Shown piece after piece: positions 26,799 to 34,843 of a DNA stretch of 64,000 nucleotides (the first letter of the stretch is position 1; every line of letters begins with the position of its first letter). The translations under genes were made by a program, and so were the position numbers. This stretch comes from Prolixibacteraceae bacterium (GTDB lineage Bacteria; Bacteroidota; Bacteroidia; Bacteroidales; Prolixibacteraceae): the NCBI GenBank assembly GCA_003457135.1, contig DMSQ01000013.1:207733-271732 (forward strand). The letters are read 5' to 3'. Below the pieces are notes generated by a model, which was not told where the DNA came from, ran no database searches, and saw nothing but the letters and a program-made list of their open reading frames with translations.

Positions 26799-28640
26799 TT
26801 AAGCCTCCAGTAATTTTTCAAAGTTTTCAACTAATTCGTTTACCGAGAAGGGTAATCCCTTCATCTTGTTTACCTGATGGTATTGATACCCGGGTACTTT
26901 GTCGCGTAAATAGCTGGCAAATTGCCCCAGATTTAATTCGCATACCACTATTTTTTTAAACTTGCTGAATACTTCCGAAGCATTCTTGGGCAAAGGTTTG
27001 ATATAATTGAAATGTGCCAGGCTTACCTTTTTCCCGGCATCCTGCATCACTTGGACCGAGCTGATCATGTGGCCGTAAGTTCCGCCCCATCCAACAACCA
27101 GCAAATCGCCTTCCGGCTCCCCGATAACTTCCAGGTCAGGAATCATTTCAACTATTTTTTCAACTTTCGCGGCCCTGATTTGAGTATTGATGTGATGGTT
27201 TTCGGGATCGTGGCTAACAGCGCCTGCTGCATTTTTTTCCAATCCTCCAATGCGGTGCTCGTAACCTTCCATTCCGGGCACTGCCCATTCCCTGACCAAT
27301 GTTTCAGGATCACGGTTGTAAGGTCTGAACAATTCAGGATTGGTTGCCCTGCGCGGGGTAATCGGCGGTAATTCATCCATAGCTGGCACCCTCCATGGCT
27401 CGCTTCCATTGCCCAGAAAACCATCGGTTAAGAGTACTACCGGAACCATTCGTTCGAGGGCTATTTTTGCGGAGTAATAGGCATAGTAAAAACAGTCGGA
27501 CGGAGTACTGGCAGCCAAAACTACCAGTGGACTTTCGCCGTTTCGTCCATATAAGGATTGTAACAAATCGGATTGTTCGGTTTTGGTAGGAAGTCCGGTA
27601 GATGGCCCTCCACGCTGAACGTTTACAACTACCAATGGCAATTCGGCCATCACCGAAAGTCCGAGCGCTTCAGATTTTAAAGCAAATCCAGGGCCTGAGG
27701 TTGACGTCACAGCCAAATGACCGGCAAAAGCGGCGCCAATGGAAGTACAAATCCCGGCAATTTCATCTTCAGCCTGAAATGATTTTACGCCCAAATCTTT
27801 TCGTTCGGACAAAGCTTGCAAAACTTCTGTGGCCGGAGTAATGGGGTAGGAGCCAATAAACAATTCCAGCCCGGCTTTTTCTGCAGCGGCAAGAAATCCC
27901 CATGCTGTAGCATAATTACCGTTAATATTGCGGTAAATACCTTTTTCGATAGGGGCAGGATGTACAATGTACTGCGGCGTTGAATGCTGCAGGTTCTCCC
28001 CGTAGTTGTATCCATCGTGCAATACTTTCAGGTTTGCTTCTGCAACCACCGGACTTTTTTTGCCGAATTTCGACTGAATAAACCTTTCAATATAATCCAA
28101 CGGACGATCGAACATCCAGCAGATTAATCCAAGGGCAAACATATTTTTGCAGCGCAAAACACTCTTGTTATCAAGTTCGAGATACTTCAGGCTTTCTTTG
28201 GTCAGGCTGGTAATTGGAACCGGGATTAATGAAAAATCGTTCAGTTTTAACTCAGTAAACGGATCGGTTGTTTTAAATTGGGCTTTTTCAAAATTCTTTT
28301 CACTGAACGAATCAACATCAAAAATAATTGAGGCCCCCGGATTTAAAAATGCCGCATTCGCTTTTAGAGCGGCAGGATTCATGGCAACCAGCACATGGGC
28401 CAAATCGCCGGGAGTTGTAATTTTCTTTGTTCCAAGTTGAACCTGAAATCCTGAAACTCCGCCAACAGTTCCCTGCGGGGCACGGATTTCGGAAGGATAA
28501 TCAGGAAAAGTGGAAATATCGTTTCCTAATAGCGCCGAGGTGTCGGAAAATAGCGTTCCGGTCAACTGCATCCCATCACCCGAATCGCCGGAAAACCGAA
28601 TGGCTACCTCTTCGAGCTCGATTACTTTTGTGTTTTTCAT
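26799..28640 (-). CDS. korA: 2-oxoacid:ferredoxin oxidoreductase, fused gamma-alpha subunit
   Basis: I place the start at the ATG at 28640 (MKNTKVIELEEVAIRF), giving 613 residues, because an earlier in-frame ATG at 28673 adds residues lacking family character and lies over the promoter. The N-terminal third is the gamma domain (FSGDSGDGMQLTG). The remainder is the alpha subunit with the pyrimidine-binding part of TPP enzymes (SYPITPATEVLQ, FQAEDEIAGI, TSGPGFALKSE). The gamma-alpha fusion is typical of KorA in Bacteroidota. It is cotranscribed with korB. Confidence 0.92.
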   Translation of the reverse strand: MKNTKVIELEEVAIRFSGDSGDGMQLTGTLFSDTSALLGNDISTFPDYPSEIRAPQGTVGGVSGFQVQLGTKKITTPGDLAHVLVAMNPAALKANAAFLNPGASIIFDVDSFSEKNFEKAQFKTTDPFTELKLNDFSLIPVPITSLTKESLKYLELDNKSVLRCKNMFALGLICWMFDRPLDYIERFIQSKFGKKSPVVAEANLKVLHDGYNYGENLQHSTPQYIVHPAPIEKGIYRNINGNYATAWGFLAAAEKAGLELFIGSYPITPATEVLQALSERKDLGVKSFQAEDEIAGICTSIGAAFAGHLAVTSTSGPGFALKSEALGLSVMAELPLVVVNVQRGGPSTGLPTKTEQSDLLQSLYGRNGESPLVVLAASTPSDCFYYAYYSAKIALERMVPVVLLTDGFLGNGSEPWRVPAMDELPPITPRRATNPELFRPYNRDPETLVREWAVPGMEGYEHRIGGLEKNAAGAVSHDPENHHINTQIRAAKVEKIVEMIPDLEVIGEPEGDLLVVGWGGTYGHMISSVQVMQDAGKKVSLAHFNYIKPLPKNASEVFSKFKKIVVCELNLGQFASYLRDKVPGYQYHQVNKMKGLPFSVNELVENFEKLLEA

Positions 28641-28660
28641 TCTATTTTTTTTAAACGCAG

Positions 28661-28668
28661 CAAAAATA
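28661..28668 (-). promoter_or_regulatory. -7 box of korAB
   Basis: The minus strand reads TATTTTTG, a full TAnnTTTG match, 21 nt before the chosen korA ATG. This supports the downstream start codon, because the earlier ATG at 28673 would precede the box. Confidence 0.45.
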
Positions 28669-28800
28669 ACCATTATTTAATAAGACAGGCAGTAAGAACT
28701 TAATTATTTCTTTGCCTTTTGCCATTTAGATTACTGTTCTTTCTATCGTATTCTTTGAAACTATAATGGTTTGGAAAATCATGTGCCTGTGCCTTTTTCA

Positions 28801-28808
28801 TATCTTTG
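28801..28808 (+). promoter_or_regulatory. -7 box of the carbonic-anhydrase-like gene
   Basis: TATCTTTG matches TAnnTTTG 27 nt before the ATG at 28835. Confidence 0.45.
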
Positions 28809-28834
28809 CGTTCAATATTTAATGAATTCAGGAC

Positions 28835-29347
28835 ATGGCGCTCATCAAATCACTTTTAGGTAAAACACCGGAATTTGGCGACAATTGTTTTCTTGCCGAA
28901 ACAGCCGTAATTATTGGCGATGTAATTATGGGGAACGATTGCAGCATCTGGTATGGAGCGGTACTCCGCGGCGATGTTCATTACATTCGCATCGGCAACA
29001 ACTGTAATGTTCAGGATAATGCCGTGATCCATGCCACTTACCGGAAATCGCCCACCAATATCGGAAGCAATGTTACTATCGCCCATGGCGCCATTGTTCA
29101 CGGTTGTACCATACACGATAATGTGATGATTGGCATTAACGCGGTTGTTTTAGACGATGCAGTTATTGAAAGCAATAGCATTGTAGCCGCCGGATCGGTT
29201 GTCAGTAAAAGCACACGGGTTGAAAGCGGCACTGTTTACGGCGGTATTCCGGCGAAAAAGATTAAGGATATCAGCCCCGAATTGCTCGAAGGTGAAATCA
29301 AACGCATTGCCAAAGCATACGAAATGTATTCGGGATGGTATAAATAG
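28835..29347 (+). CDS. Gamma-carbonic anhydrase-like hexapeptide protein
   Basis: This 170-residue left-handed beta-helix protein has repeated hexapeptides (VIIGDVIMG, NIGSNVTIAHG, VHGCTIHDNVMIG). Three histidines lie where gamma-class carbonic anhydrases bind zinc or iron: one in AVIHATY, one in TIAHGA and one in VHGCTI. It closes with a short alpha helix. Relatives (YrdA, PaaY, CaiE) work as trimers, with carbonic anhydrase activity or an unknown role. Its place next to a CO2-producing or CO2-fixing ferredoxin enzyme would fit hydration of CO2, which is inference. Confidence 0.85.
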   Translation: MALIKSLLGKTPEFGDNCFLAETAVIIGDVIMGNDCSIWYGAVLRGDVHYIRIGNNCNVQDNAVIHATYRKSPTNIGSNVTIAHGAIVHGCTIHDNVMIGINAVVLDDAVIESNSIVAAGSVVSKSTRVESGTVYGGIPAKKIKDISPELLEGEIKRIAKAYEMYSGWYK

Positions 29348-29355
29348 CGGGATAA

Positions 29356-29411
29356 GGGATACGTGTTGCGGGATACGTGTTGCGGGATACGTGTTGCGGG
29401 ATACGGGTTAC
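29356..29411 (+). repeat. 14-bp tandem repeat, four units
   Basis: The unit GGGATACGTGTTGC occurs three times without change (29356-29397), followed by a fourth unit with two changes, GGGATACGGGTTAC. It begins nine bases after the stop codon of the carbonic-anhydrase-like gene. Confidence 0.85.
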
Positions 29412-29441
29412 ACTTTGATGAACTGATTCTGGTTTGCAAAG

Positions 29442-29479
29442 AAAAAGCGGAAAACTCCTTTCGGAATCTCCCGTTTTAT
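29442..29479 (+). terminator. Possible terminator of the carbonic-anhydrase-like gene
   Basis: AAAAGCGG...CTCC faces GGAATCTCCCGTTTT around a TTTC loop, giving an imperfect stem with a T-rich 3' side. Confidence 0.3.
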
Positions 29480-29487
29480 ATATTATT

Positions 29488-29627
29488 GCTCCCTTCGACT
29501 CGCTTCCTTTGATATGCTTCGCTACTTAGGAATCGAAGCGGCTCTTATGACTTCTGTCTTCCGACTTCGGACTTCCGACTCCGGTACATTCACTGCTCCC
29601 TTCGATACGCTTCGCTACTCAGGGAGC
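29488..29627. repeat. Palindromic and purine-rich intergenic repeats
   Basis: This part of the 306-nt gap 29348-29653 holds two related elements that start GCTCCCTTCGA. The second is a hairpin, GCTCCCT (29595-29601) with AGGGAGC (29621-29627). The first is longer and closed by TTCCT...AGGAA. Between them (29549-29584) lies a copy of the GGAAG/CCGAAG repeat in reverse complement, and another runs from 29630 into the end of the beta-galactosidase gene. No gene is seen in the gap. Confidence 0.6.
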
Positions 29628-29653
29628 GGCACTTCGGTCTTCGGACTTCGGTC

Positions 29654-32600
29654 TTATTCGTAATTAATCTTCGCTTTTTCAACTGGCTTTTCGCCTGGCC
29701 GTAACGGGCAAATTCGGAATGAATAGTTGTATTCTTTTTCTCTCAACCGGTATTCGTCATGAGTCCATGCGCCCCAACTATCGTCGCCACCTACACCTTG
29801 TTGTTTGTAATCAATATTGACAGAGGTCAGGTCGCGTGGTTTGACGTCGTTGATGTGGCGGCGTATCATTTTTAATCCAGCCTTACCCCGGCCATCGGTG
29901 CGATCGGGCGATTCGAAATCTTCCATAATCTGATGGTGGGCGCTCACCGAAAGCAGCGGTTGACCAATGAATTCAAGTCCCAGTCCGTCTTTGTTGGCAA
30001 TGCTCAACCAGCGGACATCAATTTTGTTCCCGTTCTCCTGCGGACGGATGTATGCAAAATACTGTTCGGCAACGGCACCGGAATATAGCCCAACCAACGC
30101 GCTCGTAAACCGGTCCTGATACGATTCGTGTGGCCCGCGGCCCAGCCAGCTCATCTGGTCGAATTCGCGTGGCATCACCAGGTTCACCCCAAATCGGATG
30201 ATTTCAGGAAGCGAATCTTTCATCATTTTAAAACTGTTGTTTACCACTACTTCGCCTGTTCCAAGCACGGTATAGCCCGAATTGTAATTGGCAATTACCT
30301 GGTTCTTCTCATTGTTCAGGTCGAAATTGAAATTGACTGCTACTTCGTTGCCATCTTGTTTATAGGTTGCCGATTTAACTGTTTTTTGTTCTCCGGCTTT
30401 TCTCCAAATCCGACTGCGTTTGTCCAGTTGGTTTCCGAAATCATTGTCAATTGGTGCGCGCCAGAAGTTCGGAACTGGTCCAGTCAACAGGATTTCTTTG
30501 CCATCAATCTGATAACTTTTCAAGGTAGCCTCGTCTTTACTAAAGTTGATTTTAAACCCGGTTCCTTCAACAACGATCAAATTTCCTTCTTCTTTAAAAG
30601 TCACAGCATGGAGATCATTTTTCGAAGCCAAAGCTGCTTTTTTGCTGAAAGGCAACAGGAATTGTTCGTAAGCCAGTTTGGTTCCGGCAGGCAATATGCC
30701 TTTGGTATTTTTCAGTTTTGCCGAAACATTCAGGAAGTATTCAGTGGCAGGTTGAGCGTCCACTTTTACATCCAACTGAACTTTTTTGCTGGTATTCGGT
30801 GCTAGTTCAAGGTCAGAAATTTCTCCTGATTTCAATACCTGTCCTTCGGCAACTACTTCCCAGTTGAAGGTAAATTCGGAAAGGTTGGTGAATGAATATT
30901 TATTGCGGATTTCAATTTCGCCATTATTCAGGTTAAAAGCTTTAAAGCCAATATGCTGATAAACTTTACCGACTTCGGTCAAAGTTGGTTTAATGCTCCG
31001 GTCGGGATTGATAAGTCCGTTGCAACAGAAGTTCCCGTCAGTAGGCAGGGTGTCGCTGCCCAGATCGCCGCCATAAGCCCAGAATTTGTTGCCCTGTGCA
31101 TCTTTGGTCAGGATTCCCTGATCAACCCAGTCCCAGATGAAACCACCCTGCAAAACCGGATATTTTTCGATCACATCCCAGTAATCCTGAAGGTTTCCGG
31201 TGCTGTTTCCCATCGAATGGGCATATTCGCATTGGATGTATGGTTTGGTTGGATTGCTTTTGGCGTAATCTTCCATGTTTTTAATCCGGGCATACATGGG
31301 GCAAACAATATCGGTGTTTGCGGCTTTTCCTGCTTGTTCGTACTGAACCGGACGGCTCGGATCGGATGATTTCAGCCAGGCATAAGTGGCTTCGAAGTTA
31401 ATGCCGTTTCCGGCCTCGTTCCCCAACGACCAAATGATAACCGATGGCTGGTTTTTATCCCGTTCGAACATGTTCCGTGTGCGGAAAAGGTGAGCATCTT
31501 TCCAAACCGGATCTTTGGCAAGTGATTTGGGTCCGTAACCCATTCCGTGCGATTCAACATTGGCTTCGTCAACCAGAAAAATACCGTATTGATTACAGAG
31601 TTCGTACCAACGTTCAGGTTGAGGATAATGAGAAGTACGTACGGCGTTGATGTTGTGCAATTTCATTTGAAGGATATCTTTGAGCATAGTGGCTTCATCC
31701 AGATAATGACCGGTTGTTTCGTTATGCTCGTGAATGTTCACCCCTTTCACATAAATGGCTACACCGTTGACCAGAAGTTGTGCATTTTTGATTTCAACCG
31801 TGCGGAAACCAACATCCTGCCGAATAACTTCAATTGTTTTTCCGGCTTCGTCTTTTAAAGTGATCAGGAGTTGATACAAATTCGGATTTTCGGCGCTCCA
31901 GGGTTTTGCTGCCGGAACCATGATCCTATTTGATACTGAAAGCGGTTGTAATCCGGTTTTTAAGGTTTGTTTGATTTCGGCTACTTTAGTTTCGCCATCC
32001 ATTAAAACGGCCTCTAGGGTAACCGAAGGAGTTGTTTGGGCTGAGTTGGCAATTTCAACATCCAGTTTGAAAGCCCCATCCTGATAGTTATTGACCAGCG
32101 GAGATGAAATCCGGTAATCGCGAATGTGCTGCGGGTTGCGCGCCATCAGGAAAACGTCGCGGGTGATTCCGCTCATTCGCCAGAAATCCTGATCTTCGAG
32201 GTAACTTCCGTCGCTCCAGCGGTAAACTTCTACGGCCAGCGTGTTATCTTTTTTCTTCAGGTATTTGGTAATATTAAATTCAGCCGGGGTTTTGCTGTCT
32301 TCGCTGTACCCCACCATTTGTTCGTTCACCCATACATACATGGCCGAACTTACCGCTCCAAAATGAAGGATAATATCCTGTCCTTTCCAGTTTTCAGGAA
32401 TAGCGAAGGTACGTTTGTATGAACCAACAGGATTATAATGTTTTTGAATTGTTGGCGGCGTTGCCTCGTGCGGATACCTTATATTGGTGTAGATAGGAAC
32501 ATCAAAACCCTGCATTTCCCAGTTCCCGGGAACTTTAATGGTAGTCCAGTCTTTGGTGTCATAATCGTCTTTGAAAAAATAGTATGGGCGGACCGTTGGG

Positions 32601-32857
32601 TTATGCGATAAAATAAATTCCCAGGTACCGTTCAGCGATTGAATGAAAGGCGATTTCCAGATATCGTACTGACGTGCTTGTTCAGCGGTGGCAAACGGGA
32701 TAAAGTAAGAGCGCGGCGCCTCCCGGTTAATTTCAGAAACTGCTGGATTTTCCCAGTCGTGGGGTGTTTTTTCCTGAAAAGGTACATTTTTGTACTTGCT
32801 TTTACACGAACTGGTTGAAACCGTTGCGATAAAAGCCATGATTAACAGATACTTCAT
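29654..32857 (-). CDS. GH2 beta-galactosidase, lipoprotein
   Basis: This protein has 1067 residues in the LacZ layout. It starts with a lipoprotein-type signal (MKYLLIMAFIATVSTSSC, Cys18). The N-terminal sugar-binding jelly roll (about 50-240), an Ig-like domain, and the TIM barrel (about 350-640) follow; the barrel carries acid/base E481 in SLGNEAGNG and nucleophile E544 in IQCEYAHSMGN. A second Ig-like part and the beta-galactosidase small-chain domain (about 780-1055) complete it. It hydrolyses terminal beta-galactosides, probably in the periplasm or at the outer membrane. It has no PUL partner next to it. GH2 covers several specificities, but GNEAGNG with a full LacZ tail favours beta-galactosidase. 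Confidence 0.92.
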   Translation of the reverse strand: MKYLLIMAFIATVSTSSCKSKYKNVPFQEKTPHDWENPAVSEINREAPRSYFIPFATAEQARQYDIWKSPFIQSLNGTWEFILSHNPTVRPYYFFKDDYDTKDWTTIKVPGNWEMQGFDVPIYTNIRYPHEATPPTIQKHYNPVGSYKRTFAIPENWKGQDIILHFGAVSSAMYVWVNEQMVGYSEDSKTPAEFNITKYLKKKDNTLAVEVYRWSDGSYLEDQDFWRMSGITRDVFLMARNPQHIRDYRISSPLVNNYQDGAFKLDVEIANSAQTTPSVTLEAVLMDGETKVAEIKQTLKTGLQPLSVSNRIMVPAAKPWSAENPNLYQLLITLKDEAGKTIEVIRQDVGFRTVEIKNAQLLVNGVAIYVKGVNIHEHNETTGHYLDEATMLKDILQMKLHNINAVRTSHYPQPERWYELCNQYGIFLVDEANVESHGMGYGPKSLAKDPVWKDAHLFRTRNMFERDKNQPSVIIWSLGNEAGNGINFEATYAWLKSSDPSRPVQYEQAGKAANTDIVCPMYARIKNMEDYAKSNPTKPYIQCEYAHSMGNSTGNLQDYWDVIEKYPVLQGGFIWDWVDQGILTKDAQGNKFWAYGGDLGSDTLPTDGNFCCNGLINPDRSIKPTLTEVGKVYQHIGFKAFNLNNGEIEIRNKYSFTNLSEFTFNWEVVAEGQVLKSGEISDLELAPNTSKKVQLDVKVDAQPATEYFLNVSAKLKNTKGILPAGTKLAYEQFLLPFSKKAALASKNDLHAVTFKEEGNLIVVEGTGFKINFSKDEATLKSYQIDGKEILLTGPVPNFWRAPIDNDFGNQLDKRSRIWRKAGEQKTVKSATYKQDGNEVAVNFNFDLNNEKNQVIANYNSGYTVLGTGEVVVNNSFKMMKDSLPEIIRFGVNLVMPREFDQMSWLGRGPHESYQDRFTSALVGLYSGAVAEQYFAYIRPQENGNKIDVRWLSIANKDGLGLEFIGQPLLSVSAHHQIMEDFESPDRTDGRGKAGLKMIRRHINDVKPRDLTSVNIDYKQQGVGGDDSWGAWTHDEYRLREKEYNYSFRICPLRPGEKPVEKAKINYE

Positions 32858-32988
32858 TTGAATGGATTTTAGTAATCAAACTGGCATAAATCAATGCCCA
32901 CTGGTATGAACTGGTAGGCATACAAAAATGAGGATTTTCTTTCTATTGACAAACATTCGTGATCAAATTTAAATGCACGAAAGTTTGC

Positions 32989-32996
32989 TATTTTTG
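32989..32996 (+). promoter_or_regulatory. -7 box of the HAD gene
   Basis: TATTTTTG matches TAnnTTTG, 21 nt before the ATG at 33017. Confidence 0.4.
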
Positions 32997-33016
32997 CCAC
33001 CCTAAAATCGGATAAT

Positions 33017-33616
33017 ATGAAACTTGAAATACATCCCAACGCAAAAGCGTTGATTTTTGATCTGGACGGAACATTATCCGATTCGCTGCCTGTGCATATA
33101 GCCAGTTGGCGATCGGTGTGCGCAAAGCTGAACTGCACGTTTGATGAACGCATTCTGGTGGAACTGACCGGAGCGCCAACCATCAGTTTTGCGGAACGGA
33201 TTAAACGGGAACAAAATCTGGAAATCGGGGCGGATGAATTAGTTGAGATGAAGCAACAGGAGTTCCGGCAAAATATTAACCGGATCAAACCCCATGGAGC
33301 GGTGATTGAATTAATGAAAAATGCTCACGGAAAAATACCGATGGCCGTAGGAACTGGCGCCAGCCGGACAAGCGCCATGATGCAGATGAAAGAATTGGAC
33401 ATTGACCAACTTTTTGATTTCATTGTAACTGCCGATGATGTTGACCGCCATAAACCCGAACCGGATACTTTTCTGAAATGTGCTGAAATGATGAACGTTG
33501 AACCGCAGTATTGCCAGGTTTTTGAGGATGGAGAACTGGGCATGCAGGCTGCCCAAACTGCCGGAATGTTGCTGACTGATGTTCGTCCTTTCGTGGCCGA
33601 TCCTTTTACTGCTTAG
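33017..33616 (+). CDS. HAD-family phosphatase, beta-phosphoglucomutase-like
   Basis: This 199-residue cytoplasmic enzyme has the HAD motif I LIFDLDGTLSDS with the nucleophile Asp and the acid Asp two residues later. Motif II is AVGTGASRT, the Lys is in HKPEPDTF, and the last acidic motif is VFEDGELGMQAA. A small helical cap lies between motifs I and II. It removes phosphate from a sugar phosphate or isomerises it; the members with this cap include YqaB and beta-phosphoglucomutase. Its stop codon overlaps that of the convergent GTPase gene by 4 nt (TTAG). Confidence 0.87.
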   Translation: MKLEIHPNAKALIFDLDGTLSDSLPVHIASWRSVCAKLNCTFDERILVELTGAPTISFAERIKREQNLEIGADELVEMKQQEFRQNINRIKPHGAVIELMKNAHGKIPMAVGTGASRTSAMMQMKELDIDQLFDFIVTADDVDRHKPEPDTFLKCAEMMNVEPQYCQVFEDGELGMQAAQTAGMLLTDVRPFVADPFTA

Positions 33617-34581
33617 TTCTCCTGAAGTAAAAATTGCCTGAATTCTTTCTCGATCTCGAATTTGCTGATTTCTTTTCCGATAAAAACCAACACATTTTCA
33701 ATGGGTTCATAGGGATTTACCACCGAGCCTTCGGATATGGATGTATTTCCTCCTACTGACTGAACGATACCTAATAACGGATTGTTGTCCCAATTAACTA
33801 TCCCTTTAATCCGGTATATGTTTTTCTTATGCAAGGAAGCAAAATACCTGAACCAATTACTAAACCTGTTTTCATTGATAAACCCTCCAAACCGGATGGT
33901 GAAACTATAAAACTCAGATTCGTCGGGTTCGCTGTAAAACGGTTTCCTGATTTTTCGCAAAAATTCATCCTGAAGGTTGGGTTGAAGCAGGTAGAACTGC
34001 GAATCATCAATCCGGGAATGATTGGTCTCAATAAGTTTGGCCGTATTGTTTAATGCTGAAATTTTATTTCGAATAAGTGGGAGTTGATTTGGATCAGTAT
34101 TGTTGATTTTATTTAAGACGATCAGGTCGCTCAGAATAATCTGTTTTTTTTGTTCAAATTGCAAAGGTTGCTCCAAAAAGTTCATTCCATCAACCAGGCA
34201 AATGGTGCCACTTAATTCAAACAGCCGAATCAGGTCAGCATCCTGAAAAAATGGTTCAATAATTGGTCCGGGATCAGCCACTCCGGTAGTTTCAATAATC
34301 AACTGCTCCAAATGATCGTGCTTTTTAACTAATTCCTGCAGGGCCAGCGAGAATTCATTGAAGATGGAACAGCAAATGCAGCCATTGTTCAGCTCCAAAA
34401 TGCTTTCAGGCTGATAATTGGCAATTAGCCACGAATCAATTGACCGTTCCCCGAATTCATTTTCGATAATGCCGATTTTTACACCCCGGTTCTTCGCTAA
34501 CAGGTGATTGATGAAACATGTTTTCCCTGCTCCAAGGAAGCCGGTAACAATCATTACTGGTATTTTAGGTTTTACTGGCAA
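33613..34581 (-). CDS. COG0523 (CobW/P47K-type) metal-related GTPase
   Basis: This 322-residue protein has the P-loop GFLGAGKTCF near residue 14, the metal-binding motif NGCICC near residue 66 and the guanine-recognition VLNKIN. The C-terminal CobW domain follows. Such GTPases deliver zinc, cobalt or other metals to target proteins. The first in-frame start is TTG at 34581. The next ATG at 34554 (MIVTGFLGAGKT) would remove the first part of the leading beta strand, so I keep the TTG, with some doubt. No zinc operator was recognised upstream. Confidence 0.85.
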   Translation of the reverse strand: MPVKPKIPVMIVTGFLGAGKTCFINHLLAKNRGVKIGIIENEFGERSIDSWLIANYQPESILELNNGCICCSIFNEFSLALQELVKKHDHLEQLIIETTGVADPGPIIEPFFQDADLIRLFELSGTICLVDGMNFLEQPLQFEQKKQIILSDLIVLNKINNTDPNQLPLIRNKISALNNTAKLIETNHSRIDDSQFYLLQPNLQDEFLRKIRKPFYSEPDESEFYSFTIRFGGFINENRFSNWFRYFASLHKKNIYRIKGIVNWDNNPLLGIVQSVGGNTSISEGSVVNPYEPIENVLVFIGKEISKFEIEKEFRQFLLQEN

Positions 34582-34843
34582 AATAAATTCTTGTTAAAAA
34601 TTAAACTTATTGAACCCGAATTGGGTTTATTCAATAAAGTTAAGTCATTTCTTACATATTATCACCTCAAATTTTCAAATTTTCGATTTTTCTGATGTTT
34701 TATTAAACAGAAAAAAAAAGCAGATTCGATTAAAAATGGTGATGTAATTATGAACTGAAATACTTATCTTATAAGAACATGAAAATACAATATCAAACAC
34801 GGGTTATCAAAGACAACTTAATACACACTAAAAATTTAGAACT

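Noticed and set aside
29356..29411. Tandem array considered as a CRISPR
   Set aside because: The 14-bp units are contiguous, without spacers, and no cas genes are near.
30128..30805. Open frame of 225 codons opposite the beta-galactosidase gene
   Set aside because: It lies fully antisense to a GH2 gene with all catalytic motifs; the protein is rich in Phe, Cys and His without a known pattern.
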